Positions 10,231 through 19,168 of a DNA stretch of 39,975 bases are shown piece after piece. A model generated the notes under the pieces. The model was not told where the DNA came from. It saw only the letters and a program-made list of their open reading frames with translations, and did not search any database. The stretch is taken from assembly GCA_009885195.1 (NCBI GenBank), contig VFLG01000085.1:1-39975 (forward strand). Direction: 5' to 3'. The position numbers and the translations under genes are program-made. Every line of letters begins with the position of its first letter. Within the stretch, counting starts at the first letter, position 1. This DNA comes from Gallionellaceae bacterium (GTDB lineage Bacteria; Pseudomonadota; Gammaproteobacteria; Burkholderiales; Gallionellaceae).

Positions 10231-10950
10231 ATGGCCGCGCGCCGATTTTACGATTGCACCGTGAGCGAAAAATTGCTCTACACTTCCTTCCTGCTGCTGA
10301 TCGGGGTGGGTTACCTGATGGCAATCAGCTATCTTTACGTCGTCAGCGTCAACAAAGACGGCAAGCCGGGGCTGTCGGTGGAGGACGTCGCCGCGAGCTA
10401 TTACGGCAATCGCAGCGGCACCCGGCTGGAAGCGGCCATACGCGGGCCGATGGCGGGCTACATTCAAGAAGAAGAACGCCATCACATAGTGGCCTGGCTG
10501 AAAGACGGCGCACCGCAAGAGGGCTATCAGCAACAAATCAAGCCTGTCGTGGACAAAAATTGTATTGCCTGCCACAGCAAGGCTGCGGCCACGAATCTGC
10601 CGGATTTCACCACTTATCAGGGGCTGCATGAATTCGCGCAGGTGGATACCGGCATGTCGGTCATGAGTTTGTTGAAGCTGTCGCACATTCATCTGTTCGG
10701 TATCAGCCTGCTGCTGTTCGCGCTGGGTTACATTTTTATCCTGTCCGAGGTGAATGTTTGGTTCAAGCGCTTTCTGGTTTTATCACCCATGGTGGCGGTG
10801 TTCGTGGATATCCTGTCCTGGTTTCTGACCAAATGGGATCCGGTGTATGCCTACACCGTGCTGGTCGCCGGTGCGGTGCTGGGTTTTTCGATGGCCATGC
10901 AGATTGTCATTTCGCTGTATCAATTATGGTTTCTGAAACGTCCAAGTTGA
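10231..10950 (+). CDS. Membrane-anchored haem c protein, function unknown
   Basis: The 239-residue protein has one haem c attachment motif, CIACH, at about residues 111-115. One N-terminal membrane segment spans about residues 14-36. Three more lie near the C-terminus at about 150-170, 176-195 and 207-231. The haem domain between segments 1 and 2 should face the periplasm. The segment starting with HIHLFG carries histidines that could help ligate haem, but this is only a guess. A GGAG-like site precedes the ATG. The last 25 bases overlap the FAD oxidase gene, so the two products may work together, with the haem protein taking electrons from the flavoenzyme. The family is recognisable as a membrane cytochrome of betaproteobacteria, but no specific role can be assigned. 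Confidence 0.8.
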   Translation: MAARRFYDCTVSEKLLYTSFLLLIGVGYLMAISYLYVVSVNKDGKPGLSVEDVAASYYGNRSGTRLEAAIRGPMAGYIQEEERHHIVAWLKDGAPQEGYQQQIKPVVDKNCIACHSKAAATNLPDFTTYQGLHEFAQVDTGMSVMSLLKLSHIHLFGISLLLFALGYIFILSEVNVWFKRFLVLSPMVAVFVDILSWFLTKWDPVYAYTVLVAGAVLGFSMAMQIVISLYQLWFLKRPS

Positions 10951-12338
10951 TTCAATCATTCAGCAACATCGTCGGCGCTGAAAATGTGCTGACCGGTGCT
11001 GCTGCCGCGCCGCATTACACCGATTGGCGCGGGCGCTACAGCGGCCAGGCGCTGGCCGTAGTGCAGCCGGCCGATACGCAGCAAGTCGCCGAGACGGTCA
11101 AGCTGTGCGTCAAAAATAATATTGCCATCGTGCCGCAGGGCGGCAACACCAGTTTGAGTGGCGCCTCCGTACCGCTGACGCAAGGCAAGCAAGTTGTACT
11201 GAGTTTGTCGCGCATGAAGCGCATTGTTGCGATTGATGCCACCAACTACACCATGACCGTCGAGGCGGGCTGCAAGCTGGCCGCGCTGTACGAGGCGGCG
11301 GAGCAGGCGGATCGTTTGTTCCCGCTCGGCCTCACCGCGATCGCGCCGCATTGCGAGATCGGCGGCAATCTTTCCACCAACGCCGGCGGCATCGGCGTGC
11401 TGCGCTACGGCAATGCGCGCGACCTGGTACTCGGGCTGGAAGTGGTGCTGCCGGACGGGCGCATCTGGGACGGCTTGCGCAGCTTGCGCAAGGACAATAC
11501 CGGCTATGATCTGAAGCACTTATTCATCGGCGCAGAAGGCACGCTCGGCATCATCACCGTCGCTGTGCTTAAATTATTTCCGCGCCCGCAATCGGTGGCG
11601 ACGGCGTGCGTCGCCGTGCGCGACCCGGCTGCGGCGGTAGCGTTGCTCGCCCATCTGCGCGCGACATGCGGCGACAAAATCAGCGCCTTTGAAATCATCT
11701 CGCGTACCTGTCTCGACCTGGTGTTCCGGCACATCCCCGCTACGCAAGAACCTTTTGCCACACAACATGGATGGGTCGTGTTGATCGAGCTATCAGATGT
11801 CCTGCCGGCGGCGCTGGATGCGCCTTTGCGCGATGCGTTGCAAGCCTTCGGTGCAGGCATAGTCGAGTTCGCCGTGAGCACCGATGAGACCCGTGCCGAA
11901 ACCTGGTGGAAGCTGCGCAAAAATATCAGCGAAGCGCAAAAGCGCGAAGGCCTCAGCATCAAGCACGATGTCGCCGTGCCGGTCAGTCGCGTGGCGGAAT
12001 TCATCACGCAAGCAGATGCTGCTTTGCGCGCCGCCTTTCCCGGCGTGCGTATCGTCGCATTTGGCCATATCGGCGATGGCAACATTCACTACAACATCTC
12101 TATGGCGAACGCCGCGCATAACGCCGACTTCATTGTCCAATCCGAGCACGAAGTGAACCGCATCGTGTACGAGATCGTGGCGCGGCTTGATGGCAGCATC
12201 AGCGCCGAGCACGGCTTGGGGCAACTCAAGCGCGAGGAAATCACCCATTACAAGAGCGCGCTGGAATTGGAGCTGATGCGCAGCGTCAAGCAGGCGTTTG
12301 ACCCGCAGGGACTGATGAATCCGGGCAAAGTGCTGTAG
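10926..12338 (+). CDS. FAD-linked oxidase, GlcD / D-lactate dehydrogenase type
   Basis: This flavoenzyme of about 470 residues oxidises a 2-hydroxy acid such as D-lactate, glycolate or D-2-hydroxyglutarate. The substrate cannot be told from sequence. The FAD-binding_4 domain carries PQGGNTSLSGASVPL (near residue 63), GGNLSTNAGGIGVLRYG (near 143) and GAEGTLGIIT (near 202). The FAD-oxidase C domain carries AFGHIGDGNIHYNI (near 377) and ends with SAEHGLGQLKR and the family's typical DPQGLMNPGKVL. The reading frame is open for another 56 codons upstream, but that part lies inside the haem c gene. The ATG at 10926 gives the usual family length. A TTG at 10947 is an alternative. It overlaps the haem c gene by 25 bases, implying coupling and a shared role in passing electrons to the membrane. 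Confidence 0.9.
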   Translation: MVSETSKLIQSFSNIVGAENVLTGAAAAPHYTDWRGRYSGQALAVVQPADTQQVAETVKLCVKNNIAIVPQGGNTSLSGASVPLTQGKQVVLSLSRMKRIVAIDATNYTMTVEAGCKLAALYEAAEQADRLFPLGLTAIAPHCEIGGNLSTNAGGIGVLRYGNARDLVLGLEVVLPDGRIWDGLRSLRKDNTGYDLKHLFIGAEGTLGIITVAVLKLFPRPQSVATACVAVRDPAAAVALLAHLRATCGDKISAFEIISRTCLDLVFRHIPATQEPFATQHGWVVLIELSDVLPAALDAPLRDALQAFGAGIVEFAVSTDETRAETWWKLRKNISEAQKREGLSIKHDVAVPVSRVAEFITQADAALRAAFPGVRIVAFGHIGDGNIHYNISMANAAHNADFIVQSEHEVNRIVYEIVARLDGSISAEHGLGQLKREEITHYKSALELELMRSVKQAFDPQGLMNPGKVL

Positions 12339-12342
12339 TTAT

Positions 12343-12446
12343 GTAGCCCGTTCGTCCTGAGGTTATGTAGCCCGTCCGCCCTGAGGTATCGAAGGGTGAA
12401 TGGCTGTGAAACAACAAGGCTTCGATACCTCAGCCCGAACGGACTA
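12343..12446. repeat. Tandem and inverted CCTGAGGT-TCGAAGG repeat
   Basis: GTAGCCCGTTCGTCCTGAGGT at 12343-12363 is followed by a near copy at 12368-12387. An inverted arm (GGCTTCGATACCTCAGCCCG and on, 12418-12442) pairs with the second copy to form a long hairpin. It fills most of the gap between the oxidase and the NYN gene and belongs to the same family as the repeats in earP and after ispD. Confidence 0.75.
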
Positions 12447-12496
12447 GTTAAACCGTGCCGACTCTATAGGCAAAGCAGAGAAAATAGGAGACACAC

Positions 12497-13321
12497 ATGG
12501 CAGCTCAACCCGAAATTACCAACATGGCATTGTTCTGTGATTTTGAGAACGTGGCGCTGGGCGTGCGCGATGCCAAATACGCGCAGTTCGACATCAAGAA
12601 AGTGCTGGAACGCCTGCTGCTCAAAGGCAGCATCGTCGTCAAAAAAGCCTATTGCGACTGGGATCGCTACAAGGAATTCAAGGCGACGATGCACGAAGCC
12701 GCTTTCGAGCTGATTGAAATTCCGCATGTGCGCCAATCCGGCAAGAACTCCGCCGACATCCGCATGGTCGTGGACGCACTCGACCTCTGCTACACCAAAG
12801 CCCATGTGGACACCTTCGTCATCATCAGCGGCGACTCGGATTTCTCGCCGCTGGTTTCCAAGCTGCGCGAGAACAACAAATATGTGATCGGCATCGGTGT
12901 AAAGGACTCGACCTCAGACCTGTTGAGCGCCAATTGCGACGAATTCATCTTCTACGACGACCTCGTGCGCGCACAGGAAGCGAAACAAAAGCGCGCCGAG
13001 AAAAAAGCACCAGTGAAAGCCGCGGCGGGCAAGGTCAAACCGTCGCCCGCAAAGAGTGAAGACGACAAGCGTCAGGAGGCGCTCGATTTCATCGTCGAGA
13101 CTGTCGAAGCCTTGATCGCCGAGCGCGGTTCAGATGAAAAAATCTGGGGCTCAATGGTCAAAACCACCATGCAGCGCCGCAAGCCGGGGTTTACCGAATC
13201 GTCCTACGGCTACCGCTCGTTCAAGGAGTTGGTCGAAGACGCGCACAAGCACAAGCTGCTGACCGTGGTGCGCGATGAAAAATCGGGGCAGTACACAATA
13301 CGCTTGCCAGCGGCTGACTAA
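12497..13321 (+). CDS. NYN-domain putative RNase with C-terminal LOTUS (OST-HTH) domain
   Basis: The 274-residue protein begins with a NYN (PIN-like, DUF88/LabA) nuclease fold at about residues 8-155. Its conserved acidic residues are visible in FCDFENVALG (D15, E17, N18), SADIRMVVDALD and IISGDSDFSPLV. A lysine- and alanine-rich linker follows at about 158-190. The C-terminal segment (about 191-270, with IWGSMVKTTMQRRKPGF and SYGYRSFKELVEDA) fits the OST-HTH/LOTUS RNA-binding domain often attached to such nucleases. Family knowledge suggests a metal-dependent RNase, but no substrate is known. A GGAG site precedes the ATG. Repeats isolate it from the upstream gene and it appears to be its own unit. 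Confidence 0.85.
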   Translation: MAAQPEITNMALFCDFENVALGVRDAKYAQFDIKKVLERLLLKGSIVVKKAYCDWDRYKEFKATMHEAAFELIEIPHVRQSGKNSADIRMVVDALDLCYTKAHVDTFVIISGDSDFSPLVSKLRENNKYVIGIGVKDSTSDLLSANCDEFIFYDDLVRAQEAKQKRAEKKAPVKAAAGKVKPSPAKSEDDKRQEALDFIVETVEALIAERGSDEKIWGSMVKTTMQRRKPGFTESSYGYRSFKELVEDAHKHKLLTVVRDEKSGQYTIRLPAAD

Positions 13322-13406
13322 CGAACCAGTAGTATCATGGCAAGTAACTGTGCAGTAGTTTTTTGTGAACTCCGTAGCCATTATCTTCTAGAATGAAACA
13401 ACCCTC

Positions 13407-14399
13407 ATGAACTATATCCTCAGTGGCGACATCGGCGGCACCAAGACGCTGTTGCAACTCAGTGCAGCGGACAAATCCCGTGCGCCCATTCTGCAAAAAT
13501 CTTACCCCAGCAATCAATACCCGGGGCTGGCCGAAATAATTGATGAATTCCTGCATCAGGCAAACACCACTGCCATTGCGGCTGCGTGCTTTGCCTTGGC
13601 CGGCCCCGTTTTGGGAAGACAGGTGAGATTAACCAATCTTCCCTGGAGCGTGGATGCGGACGCTATCGCCGCAAGATTCATGATCCCCCGGGTGAGTCTG
13701 ATCAATGATTTTGAAGCGGTAGGGATGGCAATTGCAGCACTACAACCGGCCGACGTGCTCACCCTGCAACCAGGCAAAGAACAGGAACAGGGTGTGCGGT
13801 TAACAGTGGGCGCGGGCACTGGTCTTGGGGTCGCATGGATGACTTGGCAAAACGGCCGTTACCGGGTACATCCATCAGAGGGGGGGCATATGGATTTTGC
13901 GCCTGCCAATCCTGTCGAATATGAGCTGCTGTGCTATCTGCAAAAACGACATGGCCATGTTTCCTACGAGCGCATCGTGTCCGGCCCCGGCCTGGTGGCG
14001 ATTTTTGAATTCCTGCGCGATCGTGATCGCGCCGCAGTTTCGCCTCAATTGCTGGCGGCTGTCGGCGGCGCCGATCCCGCAGCGGCGATTGCACAATCCG
14101 CGCAGCAGGGCGATGAGCCTGTCGCCCGCATGGCGCTGGATTTGTTCCTCTCCGCTTATGGCGCGTTCGTTGGCAACGTGGCCCTGGCTGCATTGCCACG
14201 GGGTGGTATTTATGTAGCGGGCGGAATCGCAGCAAAAATCGCTACGCAAATGCAGCAAGGCTCTTTCCTGCAAGCCTTCCGCAGCAAAGGGCGCTATGCT
14301 GAATTTCTTTCTTCTCTGCCGCTGCACATCGTGACGAATCCGCAAGCCGGCTTGCTGGGTGCAAATCTGGCAGCTCGCCAGCAAGCCCCACCAGCTTGA
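13407..14399 (+). CDS. glk: Glucokinase
   Basis: Glk phosphorylates glucose with ATP to glucose 6-phosphate in the cytoplasm. The 330 residues fit the bacterial Glk family. The phosphate-binding loop GDIGGTKTLLQL is at residues 7-18, the sugar-site sequence LINDFEAVG near 98, GAGTGLGVAW near 135, and EGGHMDFAP near 155, followed by SGPGLVAIFEFL. An in-frame ATG is used with no clear Shine-Dalgarno. A second ATG 14 bases upstream is out of frame. It lies ahead of the glucan phosphorylase and glycogen synthase genes, so it probably handles free glucose released during glucan turnover. Confidence 0.93.
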   Translation: MNYILSGDIGGTKTLLQLSAADKSRAPILQKSYPSNQYPGLAEIIDEFLHQANTTAIAAACFALAGPVLGRQVRLTNLPWSVDADAIAARFMIPRVSLINDFEAVGMAIAALQPADVLTLQPGKEQEQGVRLTVGAGTGLGVAWMTWQNGRYRVHPSEGGHMDFAPANPVEYELLCYLQKRHGHVSYERIVSGPGLVAIFEFLRDRDRAAVSPQLLAAVGGADPAAAIAQSAQQGDEPVARMALDLFLSAYGAFVGNVALAALPRGGIYVAGGIAAKIATQMQQGSFLQAFRSKGRYAEFLSSLPLHIVTNPQAGLLGANLAARQQAPPA

Positions 14400-14491
14400 A
14401 ATAACCCCAAAAATCGTTGGCCGACAGCACACAGCGTATGTTCAGTTTATGGGGCATATTGCTCAGCCATTAACGGCAGGGGCGATAGTGT

Positions 14492-14500
14492 TGATATAAT
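14492..14500 (+). promoter_or_regulatory. Extended -10 promoter candidate for glgP
   Basis: TGA followed by a perfect TATAAT (14495-14500) forms an extended -10 element about 70 bases before the glgP ATG. No good -35 lies 17 bases upstream, which is common for extended -10 promoters. Confidence 0.45.
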
Positions 14501-14570
14501 ATCGACTGTTCGTTCGTAACCCCATCCGATCAGTTCGTCCAACCCGTAATCCACGGAGTAACAGTAAATC

Positions 14571-17129
14571 ATGCATACAAGTACGCCATACGTCCTCGAA
14601 GTCAGGCCCAAAATTCCGGCCCGTTTAGCCCGGCTGGAAGAGCTGGCCAACAATTTGTGGTATAGCTGGGATTTGCCCACACGAGATTTGTTTTCGCACA
14701 TCCACCGTAATTTGTGGGAGGCAATCGGCCAAAACCCCAAAGCTTTTCTGCGTAGCGTGGATGAGCAATGCTTGATAGCCGCGTCCGAGGATCATGTCTT
14801 CCTGGAGCATTACAATCGCACCCTGGCGGCCTATGACACTTACCACACCAAGCCGGTACGCAACAGCCACACCGAAGGTTTTGCGGAAAGCGACCTGATT
14901 GCTTATTTCTGTGCCGAGTTTGGTTTTCACGAAAGCTTTCCGATCTATTCCGGTGGCTTGGGCATTCTGGCGGGTGACCACTGCAAGTCCGCGAGCGATA
15001 TGCAGTTGCCATTTGTCGGGGTCGGCCTGCTTTATCGCCAGGGTTATTTCCATCAGACCATAGATGCCGATGGCAACCAGAACGCCGTTTATTCCGACTC
15101 CGAGTTTGAGAGCCTGCCCATTTCGCCGGTCCTGTACGAGGACGGATCGGCGGTGCATGTAAGTGTTGATTTGCCGGGACGCAGCGTAAAAATCAAGGTG
15201 TGGCAGGCGCGTGTCGGCAATGTCACGATTTATCTGCTGGACACCGATCTTGAAGAAAATTCCCAGCATGACCGCGCCATCACCCACCATCTTTATGGCG
15301 GCGGCAAAACCATGCGTATCGAACAGGAAATCGTGCTGGGCATCGGCGGTGTCCGCGCCCTGGGTGCCATCGGCTTGCAACCGAGCACATGGCATATCAA
15401 TGAAGGTCACGCCGCATTCATGGTATTGGAGCGCATGCGCACCCTGATTGCGCAGAACATGAATTTTTTGAGCGCTCTTGAAGCTGTCGCCGCACACACC
15501 GTATTCACAACGCACACGCCGGTACCGGCCGGACACGATCATTTCAACCACGATATGATGATGTCCTATTTTGAAAACTACTACCCGCAATTAAAAATCA
15601 GCCGCGATGAATTTTTCGCTTTGGGTTATGCCTCGGACTCACCCGATTTCAATATGACCGCACTGGCCATCCATTGCTCGCGTTTCCAAAATGGAGTATC
15701 GCGCATTCACGGCACAGTTTCTTCCAAAATCTGCGCCGAAATGTGGCCGGAAATCGAACCGGAAGAAAACCCCATGAGCTATGTCACCAATGGCGTGCAT
15801 ATGCCCACCTTTCTGGCCAAGGAATGGTCGGAAGTGTTTGTGCGTTTCCTCGGCTGGGACTGGAGCCAGCATATGGCCGATGTCAGCTTCTGGGAACAAA
15901 TAGACAGCATTCCTGACCATCAATTCTGGAGCGTGCGCGAGACACTTAAATCGAGAATGTTGCAATTGGTCCGCCACCGCATCAGCAAGCAACATTTTCG
16001 CAATCACGGCTCGGAAGCGCACCTCGATCGCATCCTGAAATACGCCGATCCGGCCAACCCGAATATACTCACGATCGGCTTCGCCCGCCGCTTCGCGACT
16101 TACAAGCGCGCCACATTGCTGTTTGCAGACCTGGGCTGGCTGCGCCAGATATTGGGAGACGCCGAGCGTCCGGTGCTGTTCATTTTTGCCGGCAAGGCGC
16201 ACCCCGCAGACATTCCGGGGCAGGACCTGATCCGCCGCGTCACAGAAATTTCACGCATGCCAGAATTTGAAGGAAAAATTCTGATGCTCGAAGGCTACGA
16301 CCTGAGGCTGGCGCGCCGCATGGTGGCCGGCGTGGATGTGTGGCTGAACAACCCGCTCTATCCGCTCGAGGCCAGCGGCACTTCCGGCATGAAGGCGGCC
16401 ATGAACGGGGTGCTTAACCTGTCCGTGCTGGACGGCTGGTGGGATGAAGGTTACGACAAAGGGAATGGGTGGGCGATCAAACCCGTTTCGGAATTCCTGC
16501 CGGTGGAGCAGCGCGATCGCGAAGAAAGCCGGACTCTGTATGAGCTGTTACAGGACCAGGTCATTCCCACCTATTACAATTACAACAAGATGGGCTATCC
16601 CGAGGAATGGGTAAAAATGTCCAAGCGCTCCATCGCAACCTTGCTGCCCAGCTTCAATTCCACACGCATGGTGGGTGAGTATGTCGCCAAAGCCTACCTG
16701 CCGGCTACCAGGCAGTATCGCAAGTATTGCGAGAATCATTTTGCCGGCGCACGCCAGGTCGCGGATTGGAAGAATGCCGTTCGTCGTGCATGGCCTGGCG
16801 TAACGATCCGCCGTTTGGGTACGCCCCAACATAGCATAACCTTCAGGGATGGCGTGCATGTTGAAGTGGCTGTCAACCTTAATGGCCTCAAGCCTGCCGA
16901 CGTGGTGGTGGAATTGTTGATTGCCTATAAATCCAGTAAAGAAAAGCTCAAACAAGGCATGCGTTACCCATTTACACCGCAAGGCGACGACAACAAAACC
17001 GGCGAACACGTTTTTTCGTTGGATTTAACGCCGGAGCTGTGTGGCAAGCTCGAATATCGCATACGGGTTTATCCGCACCATGAAATGCTGACTCATCCAT
17101 TAGAGATGGGCTTTATGCGCTGGCTTTAA
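14571..17129 (+). CDS. glgP: Alpha-glucan (glycogen) phosphorylase
   Basis: GlgP uses phosphate to release glucose 1-phosphate from glycogen or other alpha-1,4-glucans, with pyridoxal phosphate as cofactor. The 852 residues match the bacterial/archaeal GT35 subgroup, which begins with a conserved N-terminal domain (RLARLEELANNLWYSW). Recognisable sites are YSGGLGILAGDHCKSASDM (near 126), the HINEGHAAFMVLER helix (near 275), FTTHTPVPAGHDHF (near 310), FARRFATYKRATLL (near 503), and EASGTSGMKAAMNG (near 602), which contains the lysine that binds pyridoxal phosphate. CGGAG precedes the ATG. It sits between glk and glgA and forms the degradative half of the glucan block. An extended -10 motif at 14492-14500 may drive it. 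Confidence 0.95.
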   Translation: MHTSTPYVLEVRPKIPARLARLEELANNLWYSWDLPTRDLFSHIHRNLWEAIGQNPKAFLRSVDEQCLIAASEDHVFLEHYNRTLAAYDTYHTKPVRNSHTEGFAESDLIAYFCAEFGFHESFPIYSGGLGILAGDHCKSASDMQLPFVGVGLLYRQGYFHQTIDADGNQNAVYSDSEFESLPISPVLYEDGSAVHVSVDLPGRSVKIKVWQARVGNVTIYLLDTDLEENSQHDRAITHHLYGGGKTMRIEQEIVLGIGGVRALGAIGLQPSTWHINEGHAAFMVLERMRTLIAQNMNFLSALEAVAAHTVFTTHTPVPAGHDHFNHDMMMSYFENYYPQLKISRDEFFALGYASDSPDFNMTALAIHCSRFQNGVSRIHGTVSSKICAEMWPEIEPEENPMSYVTNGVHMPTFLAKEWSEVFVRFLGWDWSQHMADVSFWEQIDSIPDHQFWSVRETLKSRMLQLVRHRISKQHFRNHGSEAHLDRILKYADPANPNILTIGFARRFATYKRATLLFADLGWLRQILGDAERPVLFIFAGKAHPADIPGQDLIRRVTEISRMPEFEGKILMLEGYDLRLARRMVAGVDVWLNNPLYPLEASGTSGMKAAMNGVLNLSVLDGWWDEGYDKGNGWAIKPVSEFLPVEQRDREESRTLYELLQDQVIPTYYNYNKMGYPEEWVKMSKRSIATLLPSFNSTRMVGEYVAKAYLPATRQYRKYCENHFAGARQVADWKNAVRRAWPGVTIRRLGTPQHSITFRDGVHVEVAVNLNGLKPADVVVELLIAYKSSKEKLKQGMRYPFTPQGDDNKTGEHVFSLDLTPELCGKLEYRIRVYPHHEMLTHPLEMGFMRWL

Positions 17130-17161
17130 TTCCAGACAATCTATTAAAAATAAGGTGTCCT

Positions 17162-17225
17162 GTAGGAGCGCAATTTATTGCGCGATAGCGTCTCAACAAA
17201 ATCGCGCAATAAATTGCGCTCCTAC
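17162..17225. repeat. Perfect 25-bp inverted repeat between glgP and glgA
   Basis: The arms at 17162-17186 and 17201-17225 are perfect reverse complements (starting GTAGGAGCGCAATTTATTGC) around a 14-base loop. It is a REP-type hairpin with no T run. It could act as an mRNA stabiliser or partial terminator between the two genes. Confidence 0.85.
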
Positions 17226-17323
17226 ATTGGGGTTTCAAGCTTTGCGAAGATAACGATTGCCATGAAAATATCGCTAAATGAACTATTTGGGTTTAACAGG
17301 TTAAGTTGGGCAGGTTACTAGCA

Positions 17324-18769
17324 ATGCAGGTCTTGTTTGTCACTTCCGAAGTCGCGCCACTCATTAAAACCGGCGGCCTGGCCGATGTCAGTGCTGCACT
17401 GCCGACGGCGCTGCGTGACATGAACATCGATGTGCGGATGTTGCTGCCGGGTTATCCGCAAGTATTGCAAGCGTTGGTCAACCTTCAGGTCGCTGCCGAC
17501 TTTCCCGCTTTGCCCGGCTTTCCTCCGGCGCGCCTGCTGGTCGATGTTTTGCCGAATGGCGTACCGCTCTGGGTAATTGAATGTCCCCAGCTTTATCAGC
17601 GTGGCGGGGGAGCATACCAAGATGCAACCGGGATCGACTGGCCAGACAACGCACACCGCTTCGGACTATTGTCAAAAATCGCCGCAATATTAAGCTGCGC
17701 CGAAACCCCGCTGGACTGGAAGCCCGATGTGGTGCATTGCAATGACTGGCAAACCGGCCTGACCCCGGCCTATCTGCATTTTGTCGCAGGCGCTGCGCCG
17801 TGCGTGATGACCGTACACAATATCGCGTTCCAGGGCATATTCCCGTCACAGTTAACTACAAATATGGGGCTCCCTGAAGAGAGCTTTCAACCGGATGGCG
17901 TGGAATTTTTCGGCGATCTGTCATTCATGAAAGCGGGCTTGTATTACGCCGACCACATCACCACAGTGAGCCCGTCTTATGCCAGGGAAATTCAGACCGC
18001 CGAGCTGGGATTTGGCCTGCAGGGTCTGCTTGTCCACAAACGCAAGGTGTTGACCGGCATCCTGAACGGCATTGATACCAAAGAATGGGATCCTGCCGCC
18101 GATCCCAATCTCGTCCAACCTTACGATATAAAAAATTTGCAGGGCAAGTCCGCCAACAAACGCGAGCTGCAAAATCGCATGGGATTGCATATAAATGACA
18201 AAATCCCGTTGTTTGGATTGGTGAGCCGCTTTACCCGGCAGAAGGGGCTGGATTTGTTGCTGGAAGTCGCGTCGCAATTGATTGCTTTGCCAGCGCAACT
18301 GGTGCTGCTGGGTAGCGGTGATAAGGAAATGGAGCGGGCGGCGCTGGAACTTGCCCATCAATATCCGGGGCAGATCGCCGCCTTTGCCGGCTTCGACGAA
18401 AGCCTGGCGCACCTAATCGAAGCAGGTGCAGATATTTTTTTGATGCCATCGCGCTTCGAGCCATGCGGCCTCAACCAGCTATACAGCCAGCGCTATGGCA
18501 CGCCGCCGATCGTGCATGCGACCGGCGGCCTGATTGACACGGTGGTGGATTGCAATGCGGTCTCGCTGCTGCGGGGCGATGCCAGCGGCTTCATCTTCAA
18601 CAGCATGGATGCGCCCAGTCTGTTGGCTGCCGCGCGGCGCGCCGTGGCGACTTATGATGACAAAAAAACCTGGCGATTATTGCAGCAGAATTGCATGAGC
18701 AAGGATTTTAGCTGGCGCCAGAGCGCCGCAGCCTATCATGATATTTATGCGCAACTGATGCGGCCATAG
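17324..18769 (+). CDS. glgA: Glycogen synthase (ADP-glucose)
   Basis: GlgA adds glucose from ADP-glucose to the end of an alpha-1,4-glucan. The 481-residue product is the normal size for GT5. The ADP-glucose loop KTGGLADV is at residues 15-22. The acceptor region HCNDWQTGLTPAYL is near 139. The C-terminal GT-B half carries SRFTRQKGLDLLLEVA (near 299) and the donor site PSRFEPCGLNQLYSQRYGTPP (near 378). A TTG six codons upstream would give a longer form, but ATG 17324 starts the family's canonical MQVLFVTSE. Upstream lies a perfect hairpin rather than a clear promoter. The gene ends five bases before a MITE-like element whose palindromes probably end its transcript. Confidence 0.96.
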   Translation: MQVLFVTSEVAPLIKTGGLADVSAALPTALRDMNIDVRMLLPGYPQVLQALVNLQVAADFPALPGFPPARLLVDVLPNGVPLWVIECPQLYQRGGGAYQDATGIDWPDNAHRFGLLSKIAAILSCAETPLDWKPDVVHCNDWQTGLTPAYLHFVAGAAPCVMTVHNIAFQGIFPSQLTTNMGLPEESFQPDGVEFFGDLSFMKAGLYYADHITTVSPSYAREIQTAELGFGLQGLLVHKRKVLTGILNGIDTKEWDPAADPNLVQPYDIKNLQGKSANKRELQNRMGLHINDKIPLFGLVSRFTRQKGLDLLLEVASQLIALPAQLVLLGSGDKEMERAALELAHQYPGQIAAFAGFDESLAHLIEAGADIFLMPSRFEPCGLNQLYSQRYGTPPIVHATGGLIDTVVDCNAVSLLRGDASGFIFNSMDAPSLLAAARRAVATYDDKKTWRLLQQNCMSKDFSWRQSAAAYHDIYAQLMRP

Positions 18770-18773
18770 GACA

Positions 18774-18904
18774 CCTCTAAAAATCCAAACTCCGTCGCGA
18801 TACGGCGTTGCTCAAAAATTTTTAACGCTTACATATCGTACATATGCGGCGCGCTAAAATTTTTAGCGCGCCTTGTCTCGCTTAGGATTTTGAATTTTTA
18901 GAGG
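18774..18904. mobile_element. MITE-like 131-bp element with terminal inverted repeats, also a likely bidirectional terminator
   Basis: CCTCTAAAAAT at 18774-18784 is the exact reverse complement of ATTTTTAGAGG at 18894-18904, and imperfect matching continues inward for about 15 more bases. Inside is a second palindrome with 12-base arms, GGCGCGCTAAAA (18848-18859) and TTTTAGCGCGCC (18861-18872). It encodes no protein of its own. It sits exactly where glgA and the opposing GIY-YIG gene converge, and the last codons of the latter lie inside it. No clear target-site duplication is visible, so mobility is an inference. Confidence 0.6.
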
Positions 18905-19168
18905 CGCCCCCATAGCCTGCTTCTTGCTGCGCGGCAATCTCTTAATCTGCATCTCACGCTTCAGCGCTGCCGATTTATCGGCGCATGGCTCGACATACAC
19001 CAGCCGCACCGGACTGCGGCCACGCGTATATTTCGCCCCTGCACCGGCATTATGTGCCTCCAGGCGTTTCCCCAGATCGTTGGTGATGCCGCAATACAAG
19101 GTGCCATCGGCGCAACTAAGCAGATAACAGACCCAGCCCAATTTAAATTCCCCTGTGCACTCCTTCAC
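18863..19168 (-). CDS. Small GIY-YIG domain protein
   Basis: A 101-residue protein of the stand-alone GIY-YIG family (YhbQ/UPF0213-like). The domain core is [18 protein letters not shown], then the conserved arginine in [11 protein letters not shown] and the catalytic-type glutamate in [10 protein letters not shown]. The frame is open much further upstream, but that part is antisense or out of frame to lnt. I place the start at the GTG whose GTGA overlaps the TGA stop of lnt, giving translational coupling. A TTG about 19 codons further in, after AGGGGA, is an alternative. The last dozen residues and the stop codon come from the MITE-like element, so the native C-terminus may have been replaced. 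Members are predicted nucleases of unknown role. Confidence 0.8.
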   Translation of the reverse strand: MKECTGEFKLGWVCYLLSCADGTLYCGITNDLGKRLEAHNAGAGAKYTRGRSPVRLVYVEPCADKSAALKREMQIKRLPRSKKQAMGAPLKIQNPKRDKAR

